Positions 47,464 to 58,972 are shown, counted from the stretch's first letter. The stretch is 64,000 nt of DNA from Leptospira idonii (GCF_004770995.1 NZ_RQHW01000016.1:1-64000); one strand, 5' to 3'. Numbers and translations: made by a program. The notes: generated by a model from the letters alone, not told the origin.

Positions 47464-47503
47464 AGATTCCCAATTTTTCAAGAAAGCCTCACTTGTCGAT
47501 GAT

Positions 47504-50392
47504 TTACGCTGAACGAAGGATTTCTCTGGGTTTGGAACCGATTTGAGGGGATACATATCCTCTCATTTCCATAAGTTCCATGAGTCTCGCCGCCTTATTA
47601 TAGCCGATTCGCATCCTTCTTTGCAGGTAACTAGCGCTCGCCTTTTTTTCTGTCACAACGATATTCCAAGCCTCGTCAAATAGCTCTTCGTCTTCGTCAG
47701 AAACAGATTCCGCTCCACTTCCTTCCTCATCCCAATTCATCTCCACATAAGCGGGAGAACCCTGTTTTTTGGACTCTTCCACAATGGCTTCGATTTCCTT
47801 TTCTTCGATAAAAGGCGCCTGGATTCTCATCAAATCGGAAGATGTAGGAGATCTGTACAAAAAGTCCCCTTTTCCGAGAAGGGATTCCGCCCCGTTCGTG
47901 TCCAGAATGGTTCTAGAATCTGTTTTTTGCGCCACATGGAAAGCCACTCTGGCAGGACAGTTGGCTTTGATGAGTCCGGTAATTACATCCACGGAAGGTC
48001 TTTGGGTCGCCATCACCAAATGGATTCCCACGGCTCTCGATTTTTGAGAGATACGAGTGATTTGATCTTCCAATTCCTTTCCGGAAACCATCATTAAATC
48101 CGCAAGCTCGTCTATAAAAATCACGATATAAGGAAACTTTTGGTATCCTTTTTTAGAGGCGAACTCTTCCACCTTATCGTTGTAACTTTTGAAATCACGG
48201 CTTTTCAATTGAGAGACGATTTGATAGCGGGATTCCATTTCCTGAATGGCCCAGGAAAGCGCCTTAGTCGCCTTTTTAGGATCCGTAATCACAGGCATCA
48301 AAAGATGAGGGATGTCTTCGTACAAAGTCATCTCCACCATTTTAGGATCGATCATAATAAATCGCACTTCTTCCGGACTTCTTGTGCAGATCAGACTTGT
48401 GATCATGGAGTTTAAACTCACCGATTTACCGGAACCTGTAGTACCTGCTACAAGTAAGTGAGGGAGTTTCGCCAAATCGATGATGACCGTTTTCCCGGAA
48501 ATATCCTTTCCTATCGAAATGGTTAAATCTTTCGTTTTGTTTTGCAGAATGGATTCTTTTAGGATCTCGGAAAGATACACATCCTCTCTATGAATATTAG
48601 GAACTTCGATTCCGATGGAGGATTTGCCTGGAATCGGAGCCACGATCCTGATGTTCTTCACAGCCAAATGCAGTTTCAATTCATCGGAAAGAGAAGTGAT
48701 TCTGCTGAGTTTGATTCCATGAGGAATGGTCAATTCATAACGAGTGATGATGGGACCTCTTTCTCTGGAAGTCACCTTCGATTCGATTCCATAATAACCG
48801 ATGATCTCTTCGATCTTTTTGCCGACCACTTCCAGCTCGGAATCGAACTTTGCCGTATAAGAAGAAGAAGGTTTATGATCCACCAAAAGTTTGGGAGAAA
48901 TATAATAACTTCCCTTTTTCAATTTGGCAAGAGGAACCATAGACCCGAATGCGAATTGAGGTTGCTCTTCCTTTTTAGAAGGTTTTGCTTTTCTCTCTTT
49001 GAGAGAATATACATTGGTAGGAGGAAGAACTTCCTCCTCCTCTTCCCATTCTTCCTCGAGATCTGCAGAAAGTGCTTCCGGTTCCAAATCGGAATTTACG
49101 GAAATAGATTCGATATCATTCGAATCGAATTCTTCCTCGGCTTCCTCATCCCAAGAAACTTCTTCCGAAGAAAGAGAAGTTTCCACCTCGGTCTCACTTT
49201 CCAATTCTTCTTCCTCTTCCGAAGAAGTTTCCTCTGTACGGGAATATAAATTCAAATCCTCAAACCCGAATTTAGGAACAGGTTTTTTCAAAGAAGATGC
49301 AGGATTGATTTCTGAAATTAAGTTTGCGTAAGAAAACTCAGAAGAACGCTCGGAACGTTTTTCTTCTTCGAAAGAAATTTCCTCTTTTTCCGAACGAATA
49401 GAAATATCGGAAGTCATTTCAGAATCAGGCAACGTTCTGAAATCGGAAACCTTCATACGAAATCTATCTTGTGCAGAAGGTTCCGTTTTTAATTTTTTCT
49501 GTAAACGAACGGATGCATTGTGAAAACGGAAGATCCTGCCTGACTCTTCAAAAAAGCCCTCATACAAAGAAGTGTTTTTATACACAAGTTTAGGCAAAGA
49601 TGGAACGGTTTCTTTTGCGGAACCAAAGCCTGTTACGGAAGACGGTTCTTCTTCCGAAGAAAAGGAAGGTTCACTTTCATCCAACCATTGAGGTCTGCCG
49701 TTGTTTGCCGGAGACAAACTTTCCGTTTTTCTTTCGAACCATTTTTTGGAAGATTCGATCGCTTCGGAAGGATACGATCTTTCTTGGGGAACGGAAACAT
49801 AACCTTGAAAAAAAGAAGGAAGTTTAAAATGGGAAAGATCCTTCTTTCCACCTAATTCCCGATAAATCACATTCGTCCAATGAGTGAGTTTTCCCAAAGT
49901 GAAGTTCCATGCGGAATCTTCCAGCCAGATGATCGCGGAATATAAGAATAAAAAGAAAACGACAATCATCCTTCCCGTATCACCGAAAAGATAATTCAAT
50001 ACCCAAGAAAAAAATTGACCGAATATCCCTCCTCCGTCACCTAACACTCCCATAGGAGCTTCCAGTATGTTCAGGGAAACAGTGGATGCGACTAGGAACA
50101 AAGGAAAAAACAACGCCTTTCCCAATCTATCGAAGTCGGGGTTTTTAAAGGAAACCACTCCCAAAATCAAAGAAAAACCTGCCAAAAGAAAAGAAGATTT
50201 CCCCAAAAGATAGAACAAAGTAAAGGATACATAGTATCCTATCCTGCCGAACCAATTCGATCCGGAGCCATCCTCTCCTTCCGAGAAGGAAAAAAGGGAT
50301 AAAATCAAAAACACTCCCGCAAAAACAAGAACGTAAGGAACGAAATCCTGGCGAACCGCATTCCATTTAGGTATGGCTTTTTCTTTGTCCAT
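47504..50392 (-). CDS. ftsK: DNA translocase FtsK/SpoIIIE
   Basis: About 962-residue septal DNA pump. N-terminal membrane helices (about 17-210), a long linker, then the alpha-beta motor with Walker [17 protein letters not shown] and Walker [15 protein letters not shown]. The C-terminal gamma winged helix ([26 protein letters not shown]) reads KOPS-type sites. The linker is very acidic, with Glu-rich blocks ([24 protein letters not shown]). The start is uncertain: ATG 50392 gives the usual membrane topology, whereas GTG 50530 would add another hydrophobic segment. Neither has a strong ribosome-binding site. First gene of the cluster running to ribD. Confidence 0.92.
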   Translation of the reverse strand: MDKEKAIPKWNAVRQDFVPYVLVFAGVFLILSLFSFSEGEDGSGSNWFGRIGYYVSFTLFYLLGKSSFLLAGFSLILGVVSFKNPDFDRLGKALFFPLFLVASTVSLNILEAPMGVLGDGGGIFGQFFSWVLNYLFGDTGRMIVVFFLFLYSAIIWLEDSAWNFTLGKLTHWTNVIYRELGGKKDLSHFKLPSFFQGYVSVPQERSYPSEAIESSKKWFERKTESLSPANNGRPQWLDESEPSFSSEEEPSSVTGFGSAKETVPSLPKLVYKNTSLYEGFFEESGRIFRFHNASVRLQKKLKTEPSAQDRFRMKVSDFRTLPDSEMTSDISIRSEKEEISFEEEKRSERSSEFSYANLISEINPASSLKKPVPKFGFEDLNLYSRTEETSSEEEEELESETEVETSLSSEEVSWDEEAEEEFDSNDIESISVNSDLEPEALSADLEEEWEEEEEVLPPTNVYSLKERKAKPSKKEEQPQFAFGSMVPLAKLKKGSYYISPKLLVDHKPSSSYTAKFDSELEVVGKKIEEIIGYYGIESKVTSRERGPIITRYELTIPHGIKLSRITSLSDELKLHLAVKNIRIVAPIPGKSSIGIEVPNIHREDVYLSEILKESILQNKTKDLTISIGKDISGKTVIIDLAKLPHLLVAGTTGSGKSVSLNSMITSLICTRSPEEVRFIMIDPKMVEMTLYEDIPHLLMPVITDPKKATKALSWAIQEMESRYQIVSQLKSRDFKSYNDKVEEFASKKGYQKFPYIVIFIDELADLMMVSGKELEDQITRISQKSRAVGIHLVMATQRPSVDVITGLIKANCPARVAFHVAQKTDSRTILDTNGAESLLGKGDFLYRSPTSSDLMRIQAPFIEEKEIEAIVEESKKQGSPAYVEMNWDEEGSGAESVSDEDEELFDEAWNIVVTEKKASASYLQRRMRIGYNKAARLMELMEMRGYVSPQIGSKPREILRSA

Positions 50393-50555
50393 ACAGCAAC
50401 TATCGGACGCTTTTGGGACATAGACTGGAAAAAACTGACCAGAAAAAAGGAAAAAAGAACAGAAAAGCTCCGCCAAAACCATCGATGAAGAGACTAATAA
50501 AAGAGAGATTTTCCAATAGCGAACTCTCACTCAAATCATTCAGAAGGGTATTTTT

Positions 50556-51242
50556 TTGGAGCAAAATCAAGAGTCAGATAACCTAGAAAAACTTATATTC
50601 ATCGCAAATTCGATCCTGCTCATCACAGTAGCCGGTCTTATCAATTCCATCGTCATTTTGGGAGTTCATGGATCTGCAGTTGCTCATTCCACAGGCAATG
50701 CCAGTTCCTTTGCCATAGAACTTTCTCATGGAAACTTTTCTTACCATCTTGTTTTCCTAATTTCCAGCTTCCTTATAGGTGCTTTCGTTTCGGGAGGCCT
50801 CATCGGTTCCTCAAAGTACAAAAAGGAAAACAAATACGGACTACTTCTTATCGTAGAATCCATGATACTTCTATTAGGCGACTTTCTATATTTTAACGAT
50901 GTAGAGATAGGAGCCTACGCATTTTCCTTTGCTTGCGGTCTTCAGAACGCATTGGTAATGACATTCCGAGGAAGCATCATTCGAACCACTCACTTAACGG
51001 GAATCATCACAGACTTGGGAAGTTTTTTAGGACAAAAAGCGAGAGGAGTTCCCGTGGAATTTTGGAGAATCTATATGAATTTCTTCCAAATCGTAGGGTT
51101 TCTTATAGGAAGTTTTTTCGGAGCGTTTTTCTTTTTGGAATACGGAACCATCATGATCTGGCTTCCGGCGATCACCTGCTTCTGCTTAGGTGTATCCTAT
51201 AACATCTGGCAGGGTCACTTCCGAAAAGTGGTGAATCTCTAA
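50556..51242 (+). CDS. YoaK/DUF1275 family membrane protein
   Basis: 228 residues with about six membrane helices. VAGLINSIVILGVHGSAVAHSTGNASSFAIEL, FACGLQNALVMTFRGSIIRTTHLTGIITDLGSFLG and the closing helices match the DUF1275 (YoaK) pattern, where T/S-G-N and HxTG motifs recur in both halves. No function is established for the family. The start TTG 50556 has GAAGGG upstream. It is divergent from ftsK and convergent with yajQ, 4 bp apart. Confidence 0.82.
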   Translation: MEQNQESDNLEKLIFIANSILLITVAGLINSIVILGVHGSAVAHSTGNASSFAIELSHGNFSYHLVFLISSFLIGAFVSGGLIGSSKYKKENKYGLLLIVESMILLLGDFLYFNDVEIGAYAFSFACGLQNALVMTFRGSIIRTTHLTGIITDLGSFLGQKARGVPVEFWRIYMNFFQIVGFLIGSFFGAFFFLEYGTIMIWLPAITCFCLGVSYNIWQGHFRKVVNL

Positions 51243-51246
51243 CCGT

Positions 51247-51744
51247 TCAACCTTTAAAGTTGGTGAAGCTTGCGTCGAAATTGAAATTCGCATTTCGAAT
51301 CGCTTGCATCACCGCTTGCAAATCGTCCTTCTTTTTCCCTGTCACTCTTACTGAGTCTCCTTGGATGGCGACCTGCACTTTCAATTTTGCGTCTTTGATT
51401 AAATTCGTGATTTGTTTGGTTTGTTCTTTGTCCAAACCGTTTTGAATTTTCACCTTTTGGCGCACAGATTGTCCAGTAGCGGGCTCTATCTTCGATTCGA
51501 AATCGAAAGCCTTCAGACTGATTCCTCTTTTCGCCATTTTTGTGGTGAGTACGTCGATCACTTGCTTCAGTTTAATGTCATTTTCGGAAGTAAGAACGAT
51601 TTGTTCGTCCTGTAATTTAATTTCCGAATTAGAACCTTTAAAATCGAACCTTGTGGATATTTCCGTCATGGCTTGGGAAATCGCATTCTGCAATTCCGGT
51701 CTTTCCAATTTGGAAACGATATCAAACGATGGATCTGCTGGCAT
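51247..51744 (-). CDS. yajQ: YajQ-family nucleotide-binding protein (DUF520)
   Basis: 165-residue cytoplasmic protein. PSFDIVSKLERPELQNAISQAMTEISTRFDFKGSNSEIKL, then KMAKRGISLKAFDFESKIEPATGQSVRQKVKIQNGLDKEQTKQITNLIKDAKLKVQVAIQGDSVRVTGKKKDDLQAVM, match the YajQ double-domain fold. Relatives bind cyclic di-GMP or tRNA. It lies 2 bases past alaS and is surely cotranscribed. Confidence 0.92.
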   Translation of the reverse strand: MPADPSFDIVSKLERPELQNAISQAMTEISTRFDFKGSNSEIKLQDEQIVLTSENDIKLKQVIDVLTTKMAKRGISLKAFDFESKIEPATGQSVRQKVKIQNGLDKEQTKQITNLIKDAKLKVQVAIQGDSVRVTGKKKDDLQAVMQAIRNANFNFDASFTNFKG

Positions 51745-51746
51745 GA

Positions 51747-54509
51747 TTAACCTCCGAATTTGTTTTTAATTTCATTCACTGCCGATTCCAAAGCGGAATC
51801 GATTTGTTCCGGATTTTTACCTCCGCCTTGTGCCATATCGGGACGGCCGCCGCCTTTTCCTCCCAATAGTTCCAAAGATGTTTTGAGAAGATTGCCGCAA
51901 TGGACTCCCGCATCATTCAACACCTTATTGCACATAAAAACCAGAGTGGAACTGTCTCCTTCTTTGGAAGCGAAAAGGCAGAGGATTTTAGGTTCTCTGG
52001 CTTTCAAAGAATCCGCTAGATCTTTCAAGGATTTCGCATCTACTCCATCGAACACTCTTTTGGCGATTGTAATGTCTTTTACCTTGAGTGAGGAGTTAAA
52101 AATATCTTCCACTAATTCTGGATTTAGCTGAAAAGAAAGTGCTTCTTTTTTCTTCTTTTCCCTATGAAGGGCTGCCGATTTTTCCGCAAGAGAAGACTCC
52201 AAAGCTTTTTTGATCTCTCTCAGAGATTCAACAGCTAATGTCTTTTTTGTTTCGAAGATAGATTGAATTTCTTCAGGAGCCGGTATTTTATCCAAAATTC
52301 CATGTTGTTTTAGATCGCCATACACTTCTTTGGCGCCCAAATTGTAGTCTTGGATTTTTTCGGCAAGAGACTGGAATACGGATTGAAAATAATCTATGAC
52401 AGGGTCTCCGCAAATCGCTTCGATCCTTCTGTTTCCCGCACCGGGGCTTCCTTCTTTGATAAGTGCGAAATAAGCGATTTCTTTCGTATTGGAAACATGA
52501 GTTCCTCCGCAGAATTCCTTGGAACTGTCTCCCATAGTGACCACTCTCACTAAATTTCCGTATTTTTCATCAAACATAGACAAGGCGCCAGAAGTTTTCG
52601 CTTTTTCAATAGGAAGCACTTCCGTTTCCACTGCCACCGATTTAGCGACAGCTTCATTTACATCTTTTTCTATCTTTCTGATTTCTTCCTCGGTCAATGC
52701 GGAAGGATGAGAAAAGTCGAATCTTAAATAATCGGGGGAAACTACGGAACCTTTCTGAGCTACATGAGTTCCTAAGATTCGACGAAGAGCGCCGTTGAGT
52801 AAGTGTGTTCCTGAGTGGTGACCTGCCAGTCTTTGTCTTCTGCCTGCGTCCACTTCCGTTTCCAAAACATCTCCTACTCGGATTTCTCCTCGCAGAACAA
52901 GGCCAAGGTGTAAATGGGATTCGTTTTCTTTCTGAGTGTCCTGCACTTGGAATTGAAACTGAGCATTTTTCAAATAACCCCAATCTCCCAATTGCCCTCC
53001 TCCTTCCGCATAAAAAGGAGTTTGGTCAAGAAGAACGACTCCTTCTTCTCCTGCTTTGAGAGAGTTTACTTGTTTCCCGTCTTTGAATAAATAAAGAACT
53101 TTGGAGTTTCCGGTTAACCGAGTGTAGCCGGTAAATTCGGTTTTGAGAGCGGATGAATCGCTGATTCCCGTAAGATAGGTATTTTTTTTACCCTTCCAAC
53201 TGGCACGGGAAAGATCTCTGTCCTTTTCCAATTCCGCATCGAATTCGGAATCGTTGAAGCTGAACCCTCTTTCCAAAACCAATTCTCTGGTCATCTCTTT
53301 AGGAAAACCGAATGTGGAATACAATCGGAAACTATCGACACCCTTAACGTCCGTTTGTCCTTGGGATTTCATTCGGACAAGCAGTTCTTCCAATTCCTCC
53401 AAACCGACTTCCAAAGTATTGAGGAAAAGCTCCTCCTCTTTGCGAATCACATTTTGGATTTCGGAAGCTCTTTCTTTCAGTTCCGGATAACGGGAAGAAT
53501 AAATTTGAGTGAGAGTTTCTACGATTTTATACAGAAAAGGTTCTTTGATTCCTAATTTTCTGGCAAACAAGGAAGCTCTTCGAATGAGTCTGCGGATCAC
53601 ATAACCACGGCCTGTACGATCTGGATAAATTCGATCGCCTATGGAGAAAAATACGGAACGGGAATGATCCGTAATGACTCTAAAGTTCACCTTAGTGGAC
53701 TCATCGTATTTTTTGCCGGAAAGAGTTTCTATCGTTTGGATGATATGTTTCAATTCATCCGTATCGTACACTGAGTCCACTTCTTGAAGAAGCATAGCGA
53801 CTCTTTCCAAACCGGAACCTGTATCGATTCCTGTTTGTTTGAGAGGAAGAAGTTCCCCTGTTACTGTTTGGTTGAATTGGTTGAAAACCAAATTCCAATA
53901 TTCCAAATAACGATCACAGTCACATCCGGGTTTGCATGTGCCGGAGGTACCACAATCTGGGCCTCCTTTTTCAGGGCCTCTGTCCAAATACAATTCGGAA
54001 CAAGGTCCGCAAGCTCCGCTGTCACCTGCCGGTCCCCAGAAATTGTCTTTTTTGCCAAGGCGAACGATTCTTTCTTCTGGAATCCCCGCTTTCATCCAAA
54101 TCTCTTTGGCTTCATCGTCATCCAAATAGATGGTCACCCAGATTTTGTCCTTAGGGATCTCCAACTTTTGCAGAGAAAAGTCTAATGCGAATTCAATGGC
54201 TTCTTTTTTGAAATAATCTCCGAAGGAAAAATTTCCCAACATTTCGAAGAAAGTACAATGGCGTTCCGTTTTACCTACCACTTCCAAATCTGTGGTTCTT
54301 AAACATTTTTGTATGGAGGCGGCTCTGGTATATGGCAGCTCAACGGCACCCGTAAAGAGGGGTTTGAACTGAACCATTCCTGCGGTTGTGAATAATAATG
54401 TAGGATCTCCTGCAGGGATCAAACTGGAGGAAGGCACGATGGAATGGGCTTTCGATTGAAAGTAGCTAAGGTAGAGATCACCGATCTCTTTGACCGACTT
54501 AAATTTCAT
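51747..54509 (-). CDS. alaS: Alanyl-tRNA synthetase
   Basis: 920-residue class II synthetase. The N-terminal catalytic core has [37 protein letters not shown] and [14 protein letters not shown]. The editing domain has zinc motif HHSGTHLL with [15 protein letters not shown]. The C-terminal region ends [17 protein letters not shown], the C-Ala Gly-rich motif. Its stretch with several Cys ([39 protein letters not shown]) is expanded compared with E. coli and could bind an extra metal. Confidence 0.96.
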   Translation of the reverse strand: MKFKSVKEIGDLYLSYFQSKAHSIVPSSSLIPAGDPTLLFTTAGMVQFKPLFTGAVELPYTRAASIQKCLRTTDLEVVGKTERHCTFFEMLGNFSFGDYFKKEAIEFALDFSLQKLEIPKDKIWVTIYLDDDEAKEIWMKAGIPEERIVRLGKKDNFWGPAGDSGACGPCSELYLDRGPEKGGPDCGTSGTCKPGCDCDRYLEYWNLVFNQFNQTVTGELLPLKQTGIDTGSGLERVAMLLQEVDSVYDTDELKHIIQTIETLSGKKYDESTKVNFRVITDHSRSVFFSIGDRIYPDRTGRGYVIRRLIRRASLFARKLGIKEPFLYKIVETLTQIYSSRYPELKERASEIQNVIRKEEELFLNTLEVGLEELEELLVRMKSQGQTDVKGVDSFRLYSTFGFPKEMTRELVLERGFSFNDSEFDAELEKDRDLSRASWKGKKNTYLTGISDSSALKTEFTGYTRLTGNSKVLYLFKDGKQVNSLKAGEEGVVLLDQTPFYAEGGGQLGDWGYLKNAQFQFQVQDTQKENESHLHLGLVLRGEIRVGDVLETEVDAGRRQRLAGHHSGTHLLNGALRRILGTHVAQKGSVVSPDYLRFDFSHPSALTEEEIRKIEKDVNEAVAKSVAVETEVLPIEKAKTSGALSMFDEKYGNLVRVVTMGDSSKEFCGGTHVSNTKEIAYFALIKEGSPGAGNRRIEAICGDPVIDYFQSVFQSLAEKIQDYNLGAKEVYGDLKQHGILDKIPAPEEIQSIFETKKTLAVESLREIKKALESSLAEKSAALHREKKKKEALSFQLNPELVEDIFNSSLKVKDITIAKRVFDGVDAKSLKDLADSLKAREPKILCLFASKEGDSSTLVFMCNKVLNDAGVHCGNLLKTSLELLGGKGGGRPDMAQGGGKNPEQIDSALESAVNEIKNKFGG

Positions 54510-54558
54510 ACACTTACAGGGATTTCCTTTTTGCCTGTTTTCGCAAGAAGTTTAGGAT

Positions 54559-55728
54559 TTAAGTCCGCCTTAATTCGGAATAAAGAAAAAAAGAAATGAG
54601 ACTGGCAGAAACCAAAAACCCTCCGAACGCCCAAAAAGCACCATGGATTCCCAAAGCCTCTCCCAGAAGGGCGGACAAAAAACCGGAAACGGCGGGAGTG
54701 AACTGGAAACAAACCATATAGAGGGAAAGGACTCTTCCTCGCAAACGATCCTCCGCTCTTTTTTGCAAGATGGAAGGAAGAAGGCTGGATAAAACTCCTC
54801 CTGTGATCCCGAACAAAAATAAGAAAAAGGAAGTCACCCAAGGAATTTCCCAAGGGAAAAAACCCCAGAAAAATAGAGAGGCAAGAAGACACATGGAAAG
54901 CAGGATCAATCCCTTTCTCTCCGACTTATGAAGTATAAGACTGAGAACTCCTCCGAAAAAAAGTCCTAGCCCCAAAGTAAAAAGAACGGAGCCTCTCTCC
55001 AACTCCCCCAAATGCAGGATCTCTTTCACATACAATGGAAGTAACACTTGGATAGGTCCCAATGCGATCATCGACAGAATCGTTACATAAAGAACTTGTC
55101 TGGAGACAGTGTCAGAAAAGAAAAAATGAACCACATCTCTTAAATCAAACTTGGGCCTCTCCGAAGAAGAAACAGCCTCGGAAACTCGAACCAGTAAAAT
55201 CAAAAGCATACTTACCGCATGAGTCAAGGCCAGCCAAAGAAAGATCGTAGAAAAACCTGCATGTTCCCTGAAAAAACCGATGAGAAGAGGATTGATTCCG
55301 AAAAACAAAATCAAAAGTAAATTTCCGGAAATGGTATGAAGCACCAAACGATTGTGAGGAGCAATGTCTCTGAGGATCGCCATCCTTCCAGGAAGAACCG
55401 TGGTCATTCCGATTCCGTTCAGGAAAGCGATTGCGAACAAACTGTAAGGATGAGCCAAAACCCAATCATGAAATAAAAACAAAAAGAACGCCGCAAGGAA
55501 ATGCAGTCCTTGGAATAAAAATAGAACCCATTTTTTGCTGAAACGATCGAGCAGATATCCTGTCCCTAAAAAGAGAAGTGGGAAAGGCAAAAATAAGAAG
55601 AAGAACACAAGACCTGAAAATCCTTTGTTCAAGGAAAAACTTTGGCAAAAGATCACTACCGTATATAAGAAGGAACTTCCCGCAAGAGTTCCGATCGCAA
55701 AAGCAAGATAGTATAAAAACAGGTTCAT
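54559..55728 (-). CDS. MFS transporter
   Basis: 389 residues with 12 predicted helices and a short central loop (RVSEAVSSSERPKFDLRDV). Motif-A-like GTGYLLDRFSKKWVLFLFQGL lies after helix 2, and its equivalent GVLSLILHKSERKG in the second half. Resembles small sugar/drug-type MFS proteins; substrate unknown. Minus strand between the alaS and rpsI units; the upstream rplM-rpsI terminator suggests an independent promoter, within about 65 bases. Confidence 0.82.
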   Translation of the reverse strand: MNLFLYYLAFAIGTLAGSSFLYTVVIFCQSFSLNKGFSGLVFFFLFLPFPLLFLGTGYLLDRFSKKWVLFLFQGLHFLAAFFLFLFHDWVLAHPYSLFAIAFLNGIGMTTVLPGRMAILRDIAPHNRLVLHTISGNLLLILFFGINPLLIGFFREHAGFSTIFLWLALTHAVSMLLILLVRVSEAVSSSERPKFDLRDVVHFFFSDTVSRQVLYVTILSMIALGPIQVLLPLYVKEILHLGELERGSVLFTLGLGLFFGGVLSLILHKSERKGLILLSMCLLASLFFWGFFPWEIPWVTSFFLFLFGITGGVLSSLLPSILQKRAEDRLRGRVLSLYMVCFQFTPAVSGFLSALLGEALGIHGAFWAFGGFLVSASLISFFLYSELRRT

Positions 55729-55795
55729 GGATCAAAGAATAGTCCCGGGACGAAAAAAACACCAAGCATAAATTCGAATTCGGATAAGGCGGTAA

Positions 55796-55830
55796 AAACA
55801 AAAAAGCCTCCCGTTACCGGAAGGCTTTCC
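55796..55830 (-). terminator. Rho-independent terminator of rplM-rpsI
   Basis: Ten-base-pair stem with one T-G pair (55803-55812 with 55819-55828, loop of six). On the minus strand it is followed by TTTTTTG and TTTTT, 23 bases past the rpsI stop. Confidence 0.9.
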
Positions 55831-55852
55831 AAAAAAAGAGGGAAAATGAATT

Positions 55853-56248
<396 letters not shown>

Positions 56249-56253
56249 ATAAA

Positions 56254-56706
56254 TTATTTCAACTCCAGTTTCAACGGTTTTTGAGCGCTTAAGTTATGTT
56301 CTGCGCCAGCGAAAACTCTACAATTACGAAGCATTTGATCCCCTAACTTGGATTTAGGGAGCATACCTTTTACAGCTTCGGTAATGATTCTTTCCGGGTT
56401 TTCTTGGATGAGTTTATGAAAAGCAATAGCAGTCATACCACCTGGGTAACGAGAGTGATGGTAGTAAATCTTTTGTTCGCTTTTACGTCCGGTAACAGCT
56501 ACTTTAGAAGCATTCACGATGATGATGTTATCACCACAGTCTTGGTTCGGTGTAAAAGTAGGTTTGTGTTTTCCGCGAAGACGAGTCGCAACTTGGCTAG
56601 CAAGTCTGCCAAGAGTTTTATCAGTAGCATCCACAACGTACCACTGTTTTTGTGTTTCTTCTTTTTTCAAAGAAGGGGTCTTGTGGGCTTTAGACAATAG
56701 TTCCAT
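56254..56706 (-). CDS. rplM: 50S ribosomal protein L13
   Basis: 150-residue L13. [56 protein letters not shown] and the later [48 protein letters not shown] match the family. ATG 56706 gives a normal-length N terminus; an upstream GTG at 56751 would add 15 residues and has no ribosome-binding site. The GAGGA upstream of 56706 is somewhat far (13 bases). Confidence 0.96.
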   Translation of the reverse strand: MELLSKAHKTPSLKKEETQKQWYVVDATDKTLGRLASQVATRLRGKHKPTFTPNQDCGDNIIIVNASKVAVTGRKSEQKIYYHHSRYPGGMTAIAFHKLIQENPERIITEAVKGMLPKSKLGDQMLRNCRVFAGAEHNLSAQKPLKLELK

Positions 56707-56783
56707 AAGTACGAGATTTTCCTCTTTTCTGTCAGGATTTTCGGTTTTCACGGACGGTCAAACATATTTATTGGAACTTACCT

Positions 56784-57707
56784 TTGCAAGAATCCGAAAT
56801 CATACGCACCCTATTCCCCGGGAAAAGTTTTCCGGAAGATGATTGTTATTTTCTCTCCCCGGACACTCTTGTCACCACGGATTCCCTAGTGGAGGGAACC
56901 CATTTCCTTCATGAATGGTCCAGTCCTACCCAAATTGCGGAAAAACTCATAGAAGTCAATGTTTCCGACATCGCTGCCTCAGGAGGGAAACCCCGTCTTT
57001 GTTTTCTAAATCTAGGGCTTTCTCTTTTTTCCAAAGAAGAGAAATGGGTGAAGGAATTTACTAAATCCTTTTTAAAACGACTGAAGGAATACAAAATGGA
57101 TTTGGTGGGAGGAGACACATTTTACTCCCAAACCACCCACCTCACACTGACTGTTTTCGGGAAAACAAAGCAGCCTTGGTTCCGTTCTGGGGGGAAAGAA
57201 GGAGACTTCCTCTATCTTACCGGTTCCGTGGGAAACTCGGAATTAGGATTGCAAATCCTAAACAAAACCAAAACGGGAAAAGGAGCCTCCGCCAAACCGG
57301 CCCTCGCCAAACACCTAAGTCCTAAATCAAGAGTTCCTTTGGTTTCTCATCTGCAAAAATTCGAAATCCATGCCTGTATGGATCTTACGGATGGAATCAT
57401 CCAAGACAGCCGTAGAATGGCTCTCGCTTCCAAAGGAAAATTAGAAATCGATATGGACCTTCTTCCCATAGACAAATTCGCTAGAGAAAACCTAAGTTGG
57501 GACGAAGTCCTTTCTTCCGGTGAAGAATTGGAACTTTTGTTTTTGTCTCCGAACCTTCTCCCCTCGAAGATCGGAGGAGTTCCCGTGACGAGGATAGGAA
57601 GATTTTTGCCTGCAAAGAAAAATAAGAAAAAGAAGGTCGTAGAGTTTTCGTTAAATGGTTCTGTCTATGAACCTCAAAAATTGGGATTTCTCCACTTCCA
57701 AAGTTAA
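56784..57707 (+). CDS. thiL: Thiamine-monophosphate kinase
   Basis: 307-residue enzyme phosphorylating thiamine monophosphate to thiamine pyrophosphate. PEDDCYFLSPDTLVTTDSLVEGTHFLHEWSSP, VNVSDIAASGGKPRLCFLNLGL, KMDLVGGDTFYSQ, and CMDLTDGIIQDSRRMALAS carry the Asp-rich metal and ATP sites. The start is TTG 56784, at the family's usual N terminus. Its 3' end overlaps the convergent signalling gene by 4 bases. No TPP riboswitch is seen in the 77 bp upstream. Confidence 0.92.
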   Translation: MQESEIIRTLFPGKSFPEDDCYFLSPDTLVTTDSLVEGTHFLHEWSSPTQIAEKLIEVNVSDIAASGGKPRLCFLNLGLSLFSKEEKWVKEFTKSFLKRLKEYKMDLVGGDTFYSQTTHLTLTVFGKTKQPWFRSGGKEGDFLYLTGSVGNSELGLQILNKTKTGKGASAKPALAKHLSPKSRVPLVSHLQKFEIHACMDLTDGIIQDSRRMALASKGKLEIDMDLLPIDKFARENLSWDEVLSSGEELELLFLSPNLLPSKIGGVPVTRIGRFLPAKKNKKKKVVEFSLNGSVYEPQKLGFLHFQS

Positions 57708-58969
57708 AACTTAGCATTCACTGGAATACTGACTTTGAATTCGATTTTAGAACCTGGCCCGTATTCCAAGTGGTCTTTTAAGTTCATCACTTGGACTGTG
57801 CCTCCGAATTTAACGATTGTTTCTCTCACCAAAGTGAGTCCGATTCCGAAATCCAAGGTTTTATGGGATTCGTATATGTTTTTATTCAAACGAAAGAAAG
57901 GTTCGAAAATAAGTCCTCTGTATTCGTTAGGGATTCCTTCTTCCAAAGAAGAACTTGCTTCTACGGAATTGATGAAAGAAAGAGTGAGTTTGTCCCTTTC
58001 CGCATAAACCAAAATAAAGATTTTAGAATGGTTCGGTGAGAATTTCATAGCATTGAAAAGAAGCTCGGAAACTACCTTTCTAAAATAATTGCGATTCACC
58101 TGAATCATATAATGAGGGTGGATGATTGTGTCCGGTCTTCCCAAAATCAGAGATTGTTTTTTAATCTCAAGAAAGCAGGTGAGATCTTTTTTGATATTTT
58201 CCATCTCCGTCCATGCTTCTTCGAAAGTGATTTTCTCCATAGAAACTCGATCGAAAATCATATCTTCGATTTCAGTAAACGTATCCAGGATTTTTTTCGC
58301 ATATCCTGCGTTATCTTCCAAAATCCCCAAAACTTCCTGATCCAAAATATAATTTCCCAATTCGTTTCTTTGCATTCCTTTGATGATGTCTATGATCTGG
58401 ACGAGAATCCCGAAGCCGGCTCCTTGAGAAAGGCTGGCACGAAGTACATGGAATAAGTTTTTATGAAGGGAATGAAGATCGTTGTCCCCTCCCGTCATTG
58501 CCTTGTTTTTGAAACTGTACCAATCTAAAAGTTTCTCCAAAGAAAGAAGTTTTTCTTTTTCATACACAGTCTTTTGATAAGTGGCTTCCGATCTCGACAG
58601 ATGGTATTTGATTTTGGAGATCATATCCTGGGGATGGATGGGTTTGATGAGATAGTCTTGTACGTTTTCCTTCATCACTTCGATGATGGAAGTGACTTCC
58701 GTTTCGGAGGAGATGACTAAGATGGGAATTCCTTTGTTGATGCTGCGTACATCTCGGATGAAATCGATTCCGTTTCCGTCGGGGAGCATCAGATCGCAAA
58801 GCAAAATGTCCAGGTCGGCAAGTCTGTGTTTGACCAGAAATTCTCTAGCGACTTTCAGATCACAGACGGTGACTACATCGGCACCTTCTCTGCGTAAGAT
58901 CCCTGCATAGAACAGCGCAGTAGTCGGATCGTCTTCCAAAATAAGAACACTGATTCTGCTTGAAAACAT
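57704..58969 (-). CDS. Receiver-HATPase signalling protein
   Basis: 421 residues. An N-terminal receiver domain (VLILEDDPTTALFYAG, LLCDLMLPDGNGIDF, LVISSET, YLIKPIHP; about 5-130) is followed by a helical segment and a C-terminal HATPase (N-box VSELLFNAMKFSPN, GLIFEPFFRLNK, and DFGIGLTLVRETIVKFGG). There is no standard H-E/D-x-x-T/N-P phospho-acceptor box; the His residues in LHSLHKNLFHVLRASL are the only candidates. The G1 Asp motif is also changed (FINSVEAS). It may be a phosphorylation-gated kinase or pseudokinase. A hairpin just upstream of ATG 58969 covers its ribosome-binding site. Confidence 0.82.
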   Translation of the reverse strand: MFSSRISVLILEDDPTTALFYAGILRREGADVVTVCDLKVAREFLVKHRLADLDILLCDLMLPDGNGIDFIRDVRSINKGIPILVISSETEVTSIIEVMKENVQDYLIKPIHPQDMISKIKYHLSRSEATYQKTVYEKEKLLSLEKLLDWYSFKNKAMTGGDNDLHSLHKNLFHVLRASLSQGAGFGILVQIIDIIKGMQRNELGNYILDQEVLGILEDNAGYAKKILDTFTEIEDMIFDRVSMEKITFEEAWTEMENIKKDLTCFLEIKKQSLILGRPDTIIHPHYMIQVNRNYFRKVVSELLFNAMKFSPNHSKIFILVYAERDKLTLSFINSVEASSSLEEGIPNEYRGLIFEPFFRLNKNIYESHKTLDFGIGLTLVRETIVKFGGTVQVMNLKDHLEYGPGSKIEFKVSIPVNAKF

Positions 58970-58972
58970 GCG

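Noticed and set aside
48436..48452. Near match in ftsK to the 9.4-9.6 kb palindromic repeat (TGTAGTACCTGCTACA)
   Set aside because: These bases encode the conserved VAGTTG of the FtsK Walker A region, so the match is most likely chance.
48590..49249. Plus-strand frame of 219 codons opposite ftsK
   Set aside because: Phe/Arg-rich product is a shadow of the acidic FtsK linker and motor.
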